Of a stretch of 64,000 bases of DNA, positions 12,640 to 23,900 are shown one piece after another (position 1 is the first letter of the stretch; every line of letters begins with the position of its first letter). Below the pieces are notes generated by a model that saw only the letters and a list, made by a program, of their open reading frames with translations, was not told where the DNA came from and made no database searches. Source of the DNA: Ailanthus altissimus (Eukaryota; Streptophyta; Magnoliopsida; Sapindales; Simaroubaceae). The position numbers were made by a program, and so were the translations under genes. The stretch lies in NCBI GenBank assembly GCA_946807835.1, contig OX327699.1, positions 560,501 to 624,500 on the forward strand. The letters run 5' to 3'.

Positions 12640-12909
12640 TGATGTCTATTTTATTGACCTAGCGCAAGTGCACACTTTTTGTATCAAGTAATATAGGACT
12701 AAGTCCAGATTATCGATCCCACAGAGACTATTGTTTCTATTTTCTTCAATTGAATACTAAAATTACTCTACTTTTGATGTCTATTTTATTGAACTAGCGC
12801 AAGTGCACGTTTTTCGTATCAAGTAATATAGGACTAAATCCAGATTATCGATCCCACAGAGACTATTGTTTCTATATTCTTCAATCGAATACTAAAATTA
12901 CTCTACTTT
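12640..12909. repeat. 135-bp tandem duplication at the Athila LTR end
   Basis: Units 12640-12774 and 12775-12909 both start TGATGTCTATTTTATTGA and differ at only a few positions. The unit is the terminal 135 bp of the LTR. The other Athila LTRs in the window have one copy. Confidence 0.9.
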
Positions 12910-13847
12910 ACCTTTATCCAGATTAGCTTCAAGGATGGAGTTTAACTAACTAAATTATTGCTATTGAACTGAGCCTAATTAAAATATTATAAATACTTAG
13001 AGATAGAATTCACTAAATTGATAAGTAATCTAGGGTATCGACGCATCCCCTAGTAGTTCACTGAATCTTTTAATCCCTTAGTTATTTTTCTTTTTATCAA
13101 TTGATTGGCTAGACACTAATTTCATCATAAGCTTCTGTCGACGGTCGAATGATAATATCACACCCTAACAATTACCTATATGTCTATGGTAATCCGAATA
13201 AGATGCAACTCATTTAGATTAAGTCTAATCAAACCATACATGCCATCTAGGTATATGTTTATCTTAGATGAAACTCATAGATGTTACCCTATGATCATGT
13301 ATCAATCTACCATAGGCTAAACACATGATTCCTTTCGTCAAAGTTATCATGGTTCATAAACAATCAAAATAGTGATCAAGTATAATGAAAGCATTAAGTA
13401 CAGATAGATTAAATCAATTAAGGGATAAAAGTTCATAACTAAGAGATTAAAAGAAATAATTACATACTAGGTTCAATTACGTCTAACCCTAGATCAAAAG
13501 AAATTAGCTCATGTTCAAAATAAGACTATCAAAGCAAAAGGGTGAAAATATAATGAATGAAATCATCTCTTGAAAGTAAGGAATAAAACAAAACAAGTGA
13601 TGCCCTGAGTTATTCTTCTTCCTCTTGTCTTGATTGCTCAAGAGTTGATTTCCTAATCTTTACTCTTCAATAACTCCACTTTGATCTCTTGGCTTGAAAG
13701 AGTATTTGTTGTTTGTGTTCTTCTTCTTGCTCAATCTCCTATTCTTGCCTCCAAATAGTCTTTTTTTTGTTGCTATATGAAAACCTTAGGCACGAAGACG
13801 TTTTTCTTTTCTTTTTTAAACTAAGAAGGAGTATTTAAATCTTCCGC

Positions 13848-13940
13848 ATGGGCGCCGCGACGCTAGGGTCTCAGCGCCGCGGCGCTGGGCACAAGTACAA
13901 GTATTCGCAAATCTTTGACGAGCGCCACGGTGCCCAGCCA
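13848..13940. repeat. GC-rich palindromic island in Athila LTR
   Basis: A block of GGCGCCGCGACGC and CAGCGCCGCGGCGCTG type words, self-complementary, in otherwise AT-rich LTR. Equivalent blocks occur at 51468-51552 and 57148-57262. Confidence 0.75.
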
Positions 13941-15028
13941 CTTGTTTCTCTTCTTTCATTTTTCGAGTGCATTTTTCTCGTTTCTCACCCGATTCGCTTC
14001 CCGTTTGTTCCTATGCATTATATTTTTCGCCGTGCATCTGTTTATGATCAGAAAACGCAATTAAATAGTCAAATACTTATATTTTGGAGCAAAATACAAA
14101 AGTTAGGTGTAAATTCTACTAGTGCTTTTATGCTTCTATCAAATACCCCCAAACTTAAGACTTTGGTACTTGTAATGAACTAAGATTCATTAAGATTAGG
14201 TCTTATTGATCATACATGCCAATTAGGTATATTCCTATCCTAAATTGAAACTTGCATATGCAACATTGAATGTTACTCTACAATCATGCATCAAATTACC
14301 TAGGTCTAAATATTATGATTTCTCTTCCGAGTTTATCAATAATATTACCAACTCATTCACCATATATTGGCCAGATATATTGAAGCATTAAACACAAGTA
14401 ATTTAAATAATAAAGGACTAAGTTTATTAAATACTAAAAAGATATGGCAAGTTAAGCGCACATATTGAGTTCAAATATTAACCCTAGAAAATAATTTAGC
14501 TCATGGCTATAAGAAAACAGCAGTAAAAATAATTATAAATCATGATACAATTATTAGCAAACCGATATAGACGTCGAATTGCTCTTAATTGCGTTGCCTA
14601 GGAACTCTTGATGCCGAAGAACGTCTTGTATCTCTCTCTAAAGATGCTTCAATTAAACTCCTATTGCTCTCCAAGACTTGTGCTCTGTATTCTTGGTGCT
14701 CTTGGGTCGTCTTGGATTCATCCTTGAAGGCTGGGAACAAGTGGCTTTATATAGGGATTGATATGAGCTTGAAAATCTCAATTCTCGTCGGACTAGGACT
14801 CGCACTACCGCTGGCGCGCTATGCATCTGTCGCTGGGGCGATGGACACATACTTTGAAAACTTTGCATTTTAGTCCCTGTTTTTGCTCCTTTTGCGTTCT
14901 TTCTTTAAATTTCGTTCAAGTCCCTACAATTAACCAGAATGCATATAAATAGCCATCTATTCTCATAAAATCATAAAATATCAATAATAAAAACATGAGA
15001 AAATATATGACAAATTTGCCTTTATCAG

Positions 15029-15352
15029 GCATCAAATCAAGCAATATGGCTGCGAAATTTTATCACTGGGCTACAAATTGTCGATGGCATTGAGAGACCA
15101 TTAAGAATAAATTGTGATACTAAAGCCGTTGAGTTATATTTTAAGAACAACAGAAGCTCATCAAAATCGAAGCACGTTGACATCAAGTTTCTTGTTGTTA
15201 AAGAGAGAGTTCAGAGTCTTCAGGTGTCTATTGAATATATCAGTACAAACTTAATGATTACGGATCCGCTTACCAAGGGTGTACCACCTAAGGTGTTTCA
15301 TGAGCATGTGGCTCATATAGGTGTGGTTCATCCTGATGATATGCTTCTATAG
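15029..15352 (+). pseudogene. Copia-1 RNase H C-terminal part
   Basis: An open frame of 107 codons begins at ASNQAIWLRNFITGLQ and includes KSKHVDIKFLVVKERV and ADPLTKG-like TDPLTKGVPPKVFHEH, the C-terminal signature of copia RNase H, and stops at TAG 15350-15352. The catalytic N-terminal half and the whole reverse transcriptase are absent, removed with the Athila remnant at 12640-15027. Confidence 0.85.
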
Positions 15353-15801
15353 TGGGAGTTTGTTTATTGATATTCAATTAAAGTTGGCATATTTTCTTAT
15401 CAGACTAAATTATTACCTTTTTGTTTATTTATTGAAAACTTTAAAATAAAGTTATATTCTTTCAATTGCAGTTTTGCATAAAATTTTGAAAGTATATTGT
15501 TGAACTTTTATGAGTTATAAAGTAGAACCAGTTGGAAATAGGTATATTAAGGGATCACGTTGTATGAAATTTTCATGCTACACTTCAATGTTTGATCTAT
15601 GTCATTGATTATATTGATATATGTGACCATTAATAGGTCTAGTTACAAAAAAGATAACGAAGATCGCTTTGATCCTATATTAATATAGTTGATGGACCAG
15701 ATTATTAAGAGATGTCTTTTATTAAGATAGCAAATATTGAGCTCATAAAGTTATTTGGTAATGTATAATTGTAAAGTGACATATGTGCCCAAGTGGGAGA
15801 T
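15353..15801 (+). other. Copia-1 3' untranslated region and purine tract
   Basis: Noncoding, AT-rich. Ends in the purine tract AAGTGGGAGA at 15791-15800 just before the 3' LTR, the expected plus-strand primer. Confidence 0.75.
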
Positions 15802-16257
15802 TGTTGGGTATTATATAATTAGGTGGGCCTACATATATCAATTAATTGTACATTATTGGCTATCTATTTTTTTTGTCCATTAAAAGTGATCAAATAAAGT
15901 TTATTTATCATTGGTCTTTTAGGGCATCACGTATGGCATGAGCTTTAATGTGTAGAGATCCAATTATTTTATTTTATTTTAGCCCATTTTATGATGGGCT
16001 AAAATAAAATAAAATACTATAAATAATAGGTTGAGGTCCCCAGTTTAAACCCTAACGTATTATTCATTCATAACCCATCAGTGAGTGATGTTAACTTTTC
16101 TCTCATAAAGAAAAAGTTTAGACGTGGAAGACATCAACCCTAATTTTTCTGCGTCTCTATGGATTCATGTACCCTTCCGATTTTATTCTTCTTGATAATT
16201 TAACATGAGATCCTGACTATGGTGATTTTTTCACCAATTAAAGATTTTTATCCAACA
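15802..16257 (+). repeat. Copia-1 3' LTR with promoter hairpin
   Basis: 456 bp, TGTTGGG...CCAACA. Carries an inverted repeat at about 15966-16013 (arms TTATTTTATTTTAGCCCAT and its complement around a short loop). CTATAAATAATAG, a TATA-like box, follows directly. The 5' LTR has lost both the complete hairpin and this box. Confidence 0.88.
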
Positions 16258-16339
16258 AGAAAACCCAAATGAAGTAAGGAGTGAGATGATTTAAATAAGC
16301 ATGATGCTAAAAAATTATTGCTCAATAAAAATAAAATTA

Positions 16340-16640
16340 GAAAAGGATCAAGCAGAGACAGATAGAGAATTGTGGCACCAAAAGAAGTGCTCTTAGAAGA
16401 AAAAGTTAGAGAGTTGGAGGAACGGCTATATGAATTGATAAAGGGTAAAGAAAAGCAAGAACTTCATTCTTCAAAGGTGATTGTGAGAAAGCAAAAGCCC
16501 CCCTACTAACGAGCTTAGGGACATAGAGTTTCCTGTGGCCTTTCGATTGCCTAACATTTTTATAGGGGAATGACTAATTTGAACCATTATATTGACCAAA
16601 TTACAAACTTGCTAGCTATCACAGGATTAAGGTAAAGCCA
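16340..16640 (+). pseudogene. Fragment of Tat-type gypsy gag
   Basis: Closely parallels the Tat gag at 46380-46580 at the DNA level: a lysine/glutamate-rich run (LEEKVRELEERL-like), then ELRDIEFPVAFRLPNIFIGE. It is an isolated piece next to the Copia-1 target site, with no LTR or pol attached. Stops interrupt it. Confidence 0.6.
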
Positions 16641-16859
16641 GATGTACCATCTGTTTCATATAAACTTGAAAGAACAGACATTCTTCTAGTATTGGAGTCT
16701 AAAATAGAGAAACATATCCTCCTACAATATTGGTGGTTAAGCTATCAAAATACAATTTCCACCTATTCTTTTTTTCATTTATGGCACACATCTGTTAGGT
16801 AATAGGCCTCGATGTTTCCTCTATTAGAAGCATTTTATAATTTTTTTAAAATGTAGCGA

Positions 16860-17620
16860 TTATATCGTTTTTGGCTTAACCTTTAATGACACCCAAAGCT
16901 ACACAGATAATATCAAATTCTATAAATATTAGAACATTACTTAATAGGGTAGTTTTATAGGTCATTGGCAAGTACCTACCATATGACACAAGGCATATGT
17001 GCTTAGTTATGATACCTAGTTTATATCTCAGAGAGTAGTCGATTGACATTATAGATAAGATGCTTATACTTTTCATTATCTTTTTGAGCCAATAAAAAGC
17101 CTATGGCCTAGAAGTTGGTGGCAATATAAATGCTTAATAGTTTTTCTTTCCTTAGGGTGGTTTTATTTGGTTTTCTTTTTTAGTAAGGGCATAAAACTAA
17201 AAATCAAAGTAGCAAACTTAGGGATGAATATTTTGAAGCATGAAAAATTTTCAATCAAAGTTTTAAGCTCATTTGGGGTTTTTAAAGATGGTGTGTGAGT
17301 TATGTTCTCAACTTTGGCTTAGCCAATAATGGACTAAAAAAACTAAAAAATTTACCAACAATATCCTAAAGGCACAATTTTTGGGTTTCAATTTGAGGTT
17401 GTACTATTGAATATTTTTTCAAAGGTTTGTAGATGACTTGCTTAAGTGGTAGATTTGACTACTAGGTCATCCACATACATAACCCTTAAATTTTTATCTC
17501 GTTATGTCATCAGATATCATTGTCATTGCTCTATATAACTTGTTCGTACTTACTTTAACCCAATGGGCATAATTGTGGTCCAATATGATTTGTGGGCCAC
17601 TCTAGTGCTTTGGCTTTGCT
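16860..17620 (-). pseudogene. Degenerate gypsy RT/RNase H remnant, antisense
   Basis: Reading the minus strand, TTIMPIGLK (17580-17555) resembles the MPFGLKNA motif of Ty3/gypsy reverse transcriptase, and YVDDLVVKS (17477-17452) is the catalytic YVDD box. Further on, the frame 17076-16876 resembles the RNase H and linker stretch of Tat elements (KTTLLSNVLIFIEFDI). Many stops and frameshifts; no LTRs visible. Orientation is opposite to the gag fragment beside it. Confidence 0.55.
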
Positions 17621-20600
17621 TTTTGATGTACCACTCTGTCTTTACTTAACTTTATTGTTTTCATCTCATTTCTTTAGAATTTTAACCTGATAATGCTATT
17701 AGGCTTCAAACTTATAAAAAAAGTAATAAAACATGTAAAAATCTTAATAAAAATATTAAAAATTAACAAATGTTGTGCTTGATAAAAGTAAAATAATAAG
17801 TGTAAAATACACATATCATCTATAATATCATGTGAAATTATTAAATATATTAATGATTCAAATGTAAAAAAATTTCTATGGTAAAATAAATTATATTTAT
17901 AAAAAAATTATCATATAATAAATGATTTTATTAAAAGATACCAATAATTCATAAGTTGAGGGTTTTTTTTTATAGTAAAATAAATTTTATTTATAAAACA
18001 TTATCATATAAAAAATTATTTTAATAAAAAATACCAATAATTCATAAGTAAAGGGTTTTTTTTTTATTTATAATTTTTTCTTTCTACAATTCCAAAAACA
18101 AATCAAACAAAGGAACCTTTCCCCCTGCATTCCATTACTTTCTTCATTCTTTACCCCTTTTATTTCCATTCTTTAAACCAAATATACCTTAAGGGTATTA
18201 CTTATAATTTAACCTTTTGAAAGAACTCTAGAATCTTTATTTTGAAATTCTAAAATTCAAGCTTCTTGAAATAAAGGTAAAATACTTTTTTTTAATCTTC
18301 TAAAAAGCTTTAATTTATTTACAACTAGATGGTACAAATTACTTACACATAGCCTAACTGTATTCTGTTGGCTCAGGATTAATCTTGGAGATTAGCACGT
18401 ATCAAAGGAGATCAGCTTTTTTCAGACTTGAAATCAAATTAATGTTTTTAAATAATAAAAATAAATAAATAATAGCTCGTGGCTAAGAGTTTTTCAAATT
18501 CTATGGTTAATAGAGGTAAAATATTTGTTTTAATCTTCCAAAAACTTTTATTTGTTTGCAACCAAATGACACAAATTGCTTACAGTTTAACCTTTTTAAA
18601 GTCTTCTAAAATCTTAATTTTAAAAGTCTAAAATTTGAGCTTCCAAAAGTTTAACCTTTTTTTTTATTTTCCAAAAAGTTTCATTTATTTGCAACCAAAT
18701 GATACAAAGAATTTAGAAAAGAAGTTTTGATATTAAAAAAAATAAATAAAAACCTCTTTTAGCATGTAGAGAATCTATATTAAATAGACACTTATATATA
18801 GTTAAAATAATAATGACTTTATGTTTGTGATAAAGAAGGGATATTTAAGGTTTCATTTAGTAATGTTTTGTAAAATTAGTTTGATAAAAAAAATTTTGTA
18901 AAAAATAAAATAAATTTTATAGTTTAAAATTTTGAGATCATATTAACATATTTAAAATAATTTTTTAATTAAAAAGAAAGTAATAGAAAAAGAACAATAC
19001 TAAATACACAAATCGTTTATACAAACTTATGTGGTATGATATGATTAAATGAGTGAAATATATATTTTATTCTCATTATTTTATTGACTTTCTTATTAAT
19101 TCAACCAATAATATCTTTCTATCTCAATTTCTACAAATGAGTGGAAAAATCACCAATGAACCTAAAAGCCTAAGTCCACATACATTTAGGTAAAAGTATG
19201 GATTGTAGTTTGAAAGTTATAGGATGCATATAGAGCCTAGGCTAAAAATCACTTAAAAGGAGGAAAACTTAGTCCAAAGAAGAAAGACTCAAATAAGCAG
19301 AAAACACAAAACTCAAACAACCACTTGCCCCTCAAGGATCTACTTTTAAATAAACTCTTCATTTTGTTTTTTTGCCTCCAAGTAACTAATAACCCCTTTT
19401 CTACTTTGATTCATCTTTAGGTGATTTATTTAGACACAACTAATGTATTTCTCTTATTTCTATGTATTTGTCTAAAGATAAATACACCTAAGAATAGAGT
19501 TTTAATGAGGTTAAGGGCCAAGAATAGTGTTTTTAACTTAAACTCAACCTTTAAGCACCATATAAACACATTATTCTCTCATAATTTACAACAACTCTCA
19601 TAACACACCTTTTACCATTATTTTTTTTATATCCTAATATGCCTAATTATAGAGAATCACATTCTTGATAAGAGAAGATAACCCAAGAGAGAATCACATC
19701 CTTGATAAGAGAAGATAACCCAAAAACCATAAAACACCATAATCCCTAAAAACATGTAAAATACAACCAATGGTACAATATTAATCATGCTACCTAAAAT
19801 AAATCTTTTCAAGCTCTTAACAACTTAAACTAGTATTTCTCATTTATTTACTGGACATTCCTTCCACCGCACCTCTAACAAATTGAAATCCTATACATCT
19901 ACCACATAAAGAGATCTAGGCAGTCAAAGTTGCAACACCCAAGAGACCTTCAAGGATTCTATAGGCCTTACTCCCCTAACATAACCTATGAAAAGATTGA
20001 AGCTCAATTAGCCGAGGTAAGCAGTATCACATTAGAAGGCCCAAAAAACCCACCAATCACATACTACCACGTAATGACCTTAGATTTTCGCCACAAATAT
20101 AAGTAGAGCTTTGTTTTGTGAGGTTGTTCTCTAAGAGCCCACCTTAAATGAAAGTTTGCTTAGGGTTTATAAGATTGGGATTCTATGATTTTTACATGCA
20201 CAAATTATAGTTCAATAAAATTGCTAGTTTTAAAATACAAGTTAGGTTGCCCTTAAGCATAACTTAGTTGGTCGTGAATACGCTTTACATACACAGCCAC
20301 TTACCTAACTTTAAAAGTAAAAATATGAAATAGAAGTTAGATTTTTAGTGGGTGGGTAGTTTGAAAACTTTAATTGTTAAGCAAAAATTGATATTTATTA
20401 AACATCTCAATTATAAAATTATGTTCAAGGATGAAAATTACAAATAAACCCTAAATAATTCAGAAGTCAAATTCTTATACTGATACCTTTTGTTTTCAAT
20501 AATAATAAAAGAAAAGACACCATATTGAATTTTAAAGTCCAACTTATGTTGAACTACATTTTCATATATCTTCAGTTGAAGATGTCAAACCTTAAAGAGT
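17621..20600. other. AT-rich intergenic spacer with tandem duplications
   Basis: No gene or transposon domain recognised. Contains a roughly 93-bp tandem duplication (about 17878-17970 and 17971-18064) and a roughly 36-bp tandem duplication (19651-19687 and 19688-19722, AGAGAATCACATTCTTGATA unit). A word around TTTATTTGCAACCAAATGA occurs three times in diverged form (about 18303-18345, 18541-18590 and 18670-18712). The short frame 19421-19603 has no recognisable feature. The last few hundred bases probably include the 3' UTR and terminator of the LON-domain gene. Confidence 0.55.
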
Positions 20601-20779
20601 TAATTCTCTACACGTTGTTCACTGATGAAAGATTTTAAGAAAACAGAATTACAAAAAAAATATAATATAAAAATAAAAGAAATTAAAGAATCACTTCATT
20701 TTCAGTATGGCGTCTACATAAACTTGACCCTATTTTGTTTCAATTCTTTAAAACGCCCAGTACATAGTTCCATAGGTCA

Positions 20780-20937
20780 CTACATCTCTATTGATTGTAT
20801 AGCAACTTTGGCGGCAAGCATGGAAATATTCTCTTTAATAAATTCCAATGAATTGTTTAGCCTCTGCTCTGTGTCCCTTAAATCCATTGCTTTTAACTTC
20901 TCTTCCCGCAACTTCAGCAATTCTGACTGAGTTGATC
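20780..20937 (-). CDS. LON-domain gene, exon 7 and stop
   Basis: Completes a split Gly codon (G|GA), then STQSELLKLREEKLKAMDLR to AAKVAIQSIEM and TAG. Acceptor GACAG. The phase match with the GC donor of exon 6 supports that junction. Confidence 0.9.
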
Positions 20938-23900
20938 CTGTCGTAGCAACAAATACAGATTCAGATCATTTCATGGTTGCCAGGTTAAAATACTTCACCA
21001 TGTATAAGCATTGTAAATGAATAAGAATATACACATAGGTTAATAAGTTCATGAACGAGAAAATAGAAAAGGTGCTATATTTTCACATTTCATATAACAA
21101 GATGATTTTCGTATGTCATTAAGCAGCTTTTTGTTGCATGTCAAATGCAGAAGTTTATGAGTGGAGTTGAACTGGATAAATGATTGTAATATTTGCAATA
21201 TCAAACACCTTGCATCCTACTGGAAGTCCAGATTCTTTTGTAAATCACAGACCGTTCACTTGGAAAATGCAGTTGCTGTTGAAAGGGAAGGTAGCCGAAG
21301 AAGAAACAAAAATGTTATCCACTGAACTTGTCAAAAGATGGCACCCCTTACATCAGATAAAACCTATCTACTATCAAAGTAACATATTCCAATGAGAAGT
21401 TCTGTTAAAATAAATTAGAAAAAAAATCAATGTACATCGCTTTCTTAATCATGATGGCCGTCCTATATGGTCTCTGAGATAATATCATATTGCAGCAATG
21501 AATTGCGCCCAACAACTTGTTTAAGAGCTACTTAAAGCTTAACTAATAATTGATTTAATATCCAATCAAAATACGTGAATGTATATATTTTTTATGCAAA
21601 GCACGCAAATTCTTAACTCTTAAAGTTTAAATCAAGATCTGAAATACGAAATGTAGATGTTTTAAAATAGATGTAAAATGTGCATTTGCACTCTTGTGGT
21701 TTTTAACTTGTACATGGAAATTTGCACGCTTCCAACAAATCATAATGAATTAAAAAACTAAAGAGTATTATGCCTATTTTGACAAGAGGTGCATTTTAGT
21801 ATTGTTCATGTGGTTTTTGAGTTGTATGCCAGAACCTTGCAATCTCACAAACAAGGCGTGACAAATTAGGAAACTAAGGGAAATGCATTATCATAGGCAT
21901 CATTATGTGCTAACGAAAGAAACCAACACTAAAAGAAGGGACATTCAGCAAGAAATGTTTTGGCAAGCAGATATGAGCATGTTATAGAATGGTCAAGGAC
22001 AAAATACACTTGCCTGACACAGGCTGAAAGGCTGCAAAGGATACACGCTCAGGTAAAGATGGAATGAAAGCTTCATGACAATCTAAGAATGGTTCCTTAT
22101 CAGCCCATTGCACAGAGTTCAGCATCCGAGTCTGTAAAACTGCCTCCTTGGGAGCCTATTTAAAATGAAATAAGTAAAAGACAGCTCCGATGCACCGCAA
22201 AATTGGCATGTGAAAGAATTATTAATGGCTTATTGTATAGTGACAAGCTACTAAAGCATAATATTAATCTAAAAAAAGAAAAAAAGGAATTCCAAGGCAA
22301 AAGCATAACTGGTGTATCCTTGACCTCAAAAATCACTGGCAACAATTTCTTTTGGCCCCATACGCATGCAAGATAACACTAGTAAGCAGAGGCATTTTCT
22401 AGTCGGTACCAAAGTAAAAATATAGTACAAATGCACTTAAAAGAATTTCAATATTTATTACATTGAGTAAAAGGAAACATATTGAATTTAATTTTTCAAT
22501 AAAATTTGTTCTTTTATTCCAAATTTTAAGGTCCAACTAAAAGGTAATACTAAGCCTCTACTAAAAAAACCTGAAAGGCACACAAGTACCCAAAGTAGTA
22601 TTTTGCATTTTGTTAAGGTGACATGAAGTAACATGAAAAGTGACATGCTGCAGTAACATGAATGGTATCATGCTACAGTAACCAACAGAGTAATTCAGAT
22701 ATTCCCCTGATTCACAGGTAAAACAAATGATATTTGAAATAAGAGTAATAATATACTTCAGGAATAATATCCAATGTTCTAAGTTCCAAGTAATGTGGCA
22801 TCTGACATGGTAGTGCTATGTCCTTCACCACGTCATCCTTTTTAATTCATATTGAACTTTATTTTTCTCATATTAAACATTATTATTTTTCATCTAATTC
22901 ATAGTAATGTGGAAGGAAGGGGACCACGGCCAATGATTCTTCCCCCAACTTCATCAAATTCTACATTTAGGCTAGAGGGAAATTTGTAGATCCAATTGTT
23001 TTCCACTATCTTTGTGTGGTGATTGCAATCAATAGGAGATTTCCACTCGTAGTCATTGATGCATCTAAATCCTGCCACAGCCTTTTCAAAAAATTAAAAT
23101 AATTTGTAACACTATTTCCTCCTTGTCGAATCTCTCCAAGGCATAGTTGTAGTTCATATACTTGGGATTGATTTCCAAGGTTAGAATGCACTTGGTGAAT
23201 ATTATCCTAGAGTTTCTTGGCAGCCGGATAGCACATATAGTTGCAGGCGACGTCTTCCTCCATGGAGTTGACAAGCCAAGCCATAACCATGGAATTTTTT
23301 GCATCCCAAGTGGCATAAGTTTTGTCTTTAGAATCTGGCACCTTTGTATCATCGGTCAGGTATTCGATTTTTCCTCTCCCTCGAATATACACGAGCACGG
23401 ATTGAGACCAACGGATAAAATTATCTCCATTAAGGCGTATAGTGGTTACTTGAACAGAGCGAGAGTATAATTTTCAGCAGGTTTGGATTCAGACATTGTG
23501 GGACAAGGAATAAGTCCTTAAAAAATTCAGAGAAAGAAAATGTGCCCTGATACCAAATTGATGAATATAGAAAAATTGTATATTTCACTTTAAAAATATA
23601 TTATAAGAAGAGACCTTTATATAGGCTACAAATCTACTTTACATAAAAAAATACGACCTAGATAAGGAATATGTCTTATAATACAAGATATACTACCTAT
23701 ACAAGAAATACTACTTATACAAGAAGGAATTTCAGCAGAATAATCCTTTTTCCAACATGTGCCATAAAAAAAGTGAGAAGGAACAAGGGGACCCACCATT
23801 CCATTTACCTTGAAATGCCTTATTGTGTAGGCTAAATTGAAACTAAATTACTACCTTGATTTAAAATGCCTAATGACAGACCTTAATTGTCCACGAAAGA

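Larger units (their letters stand above)
12640..15027 (-). mobile_element. Rearranged Athila-type (Ty3/gypsy) remnant inside Copia-1
   Basis: In element sense (minus) it starts TGATAAAGGC at 15027 and ends GACATCA at 12640. It consists of a nearly complete LTR (12640-14141), about 40 bp of internal sequence including a polypurine-tract-like GGGGGTATT (reverse of 14142-14180), and the outer part of a second, diverged LTR (14181-15027). Primer site, gag and pol are gone, so a deletion ran from inside the 5' LTR to just before the purine tract. No target duplication: ATACT on the left, GGCAT on the right. The host copia reverse transcriptase is missing at the junction. Assigned to Athila by similarity to the LTRs at 50415-57457. 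Confidence 0.75.
5646..16257 (+). mobile_element. Copia-1: Ty1/copia LTR retrotransposon with two nested elements
   Basis: A 10.6-kb element bounded by similar LTRs (5646-6083 and 15802-16257) that start TGTT and end CCAACA. The flanking pentamers AGGAA (5641-5645) and AGAAA (16258-16262) look like a target-site duplication with one change. A tRNA-iMet-type primer site follows the 5' LTR and a purine tract (AAGTGGGAGA) precedes the 3' LTR. The coding order gag, protease, integrase, [missing RT], RNase H is the copia order. A family-X solo LTR (7468-10244, reversed) sits in the leader. A rearranged Athila remnant (12640-15027) replaces the reverse transcriptase. Several stops and frameshifts make it defective. 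Confidence 0.88.

Noticed and set aside
13848..13940. GC-rich block as a CpG-island promoter of a host gene
   Set aside because: The same block occurs in other Athila LTRs, so it belongs to the transposon.
14589..14873. 94-codon frame
   Set aside because: Lies inside the rearranged Athila LTR; the matching LTR regions elsewhere do not keep the frame.
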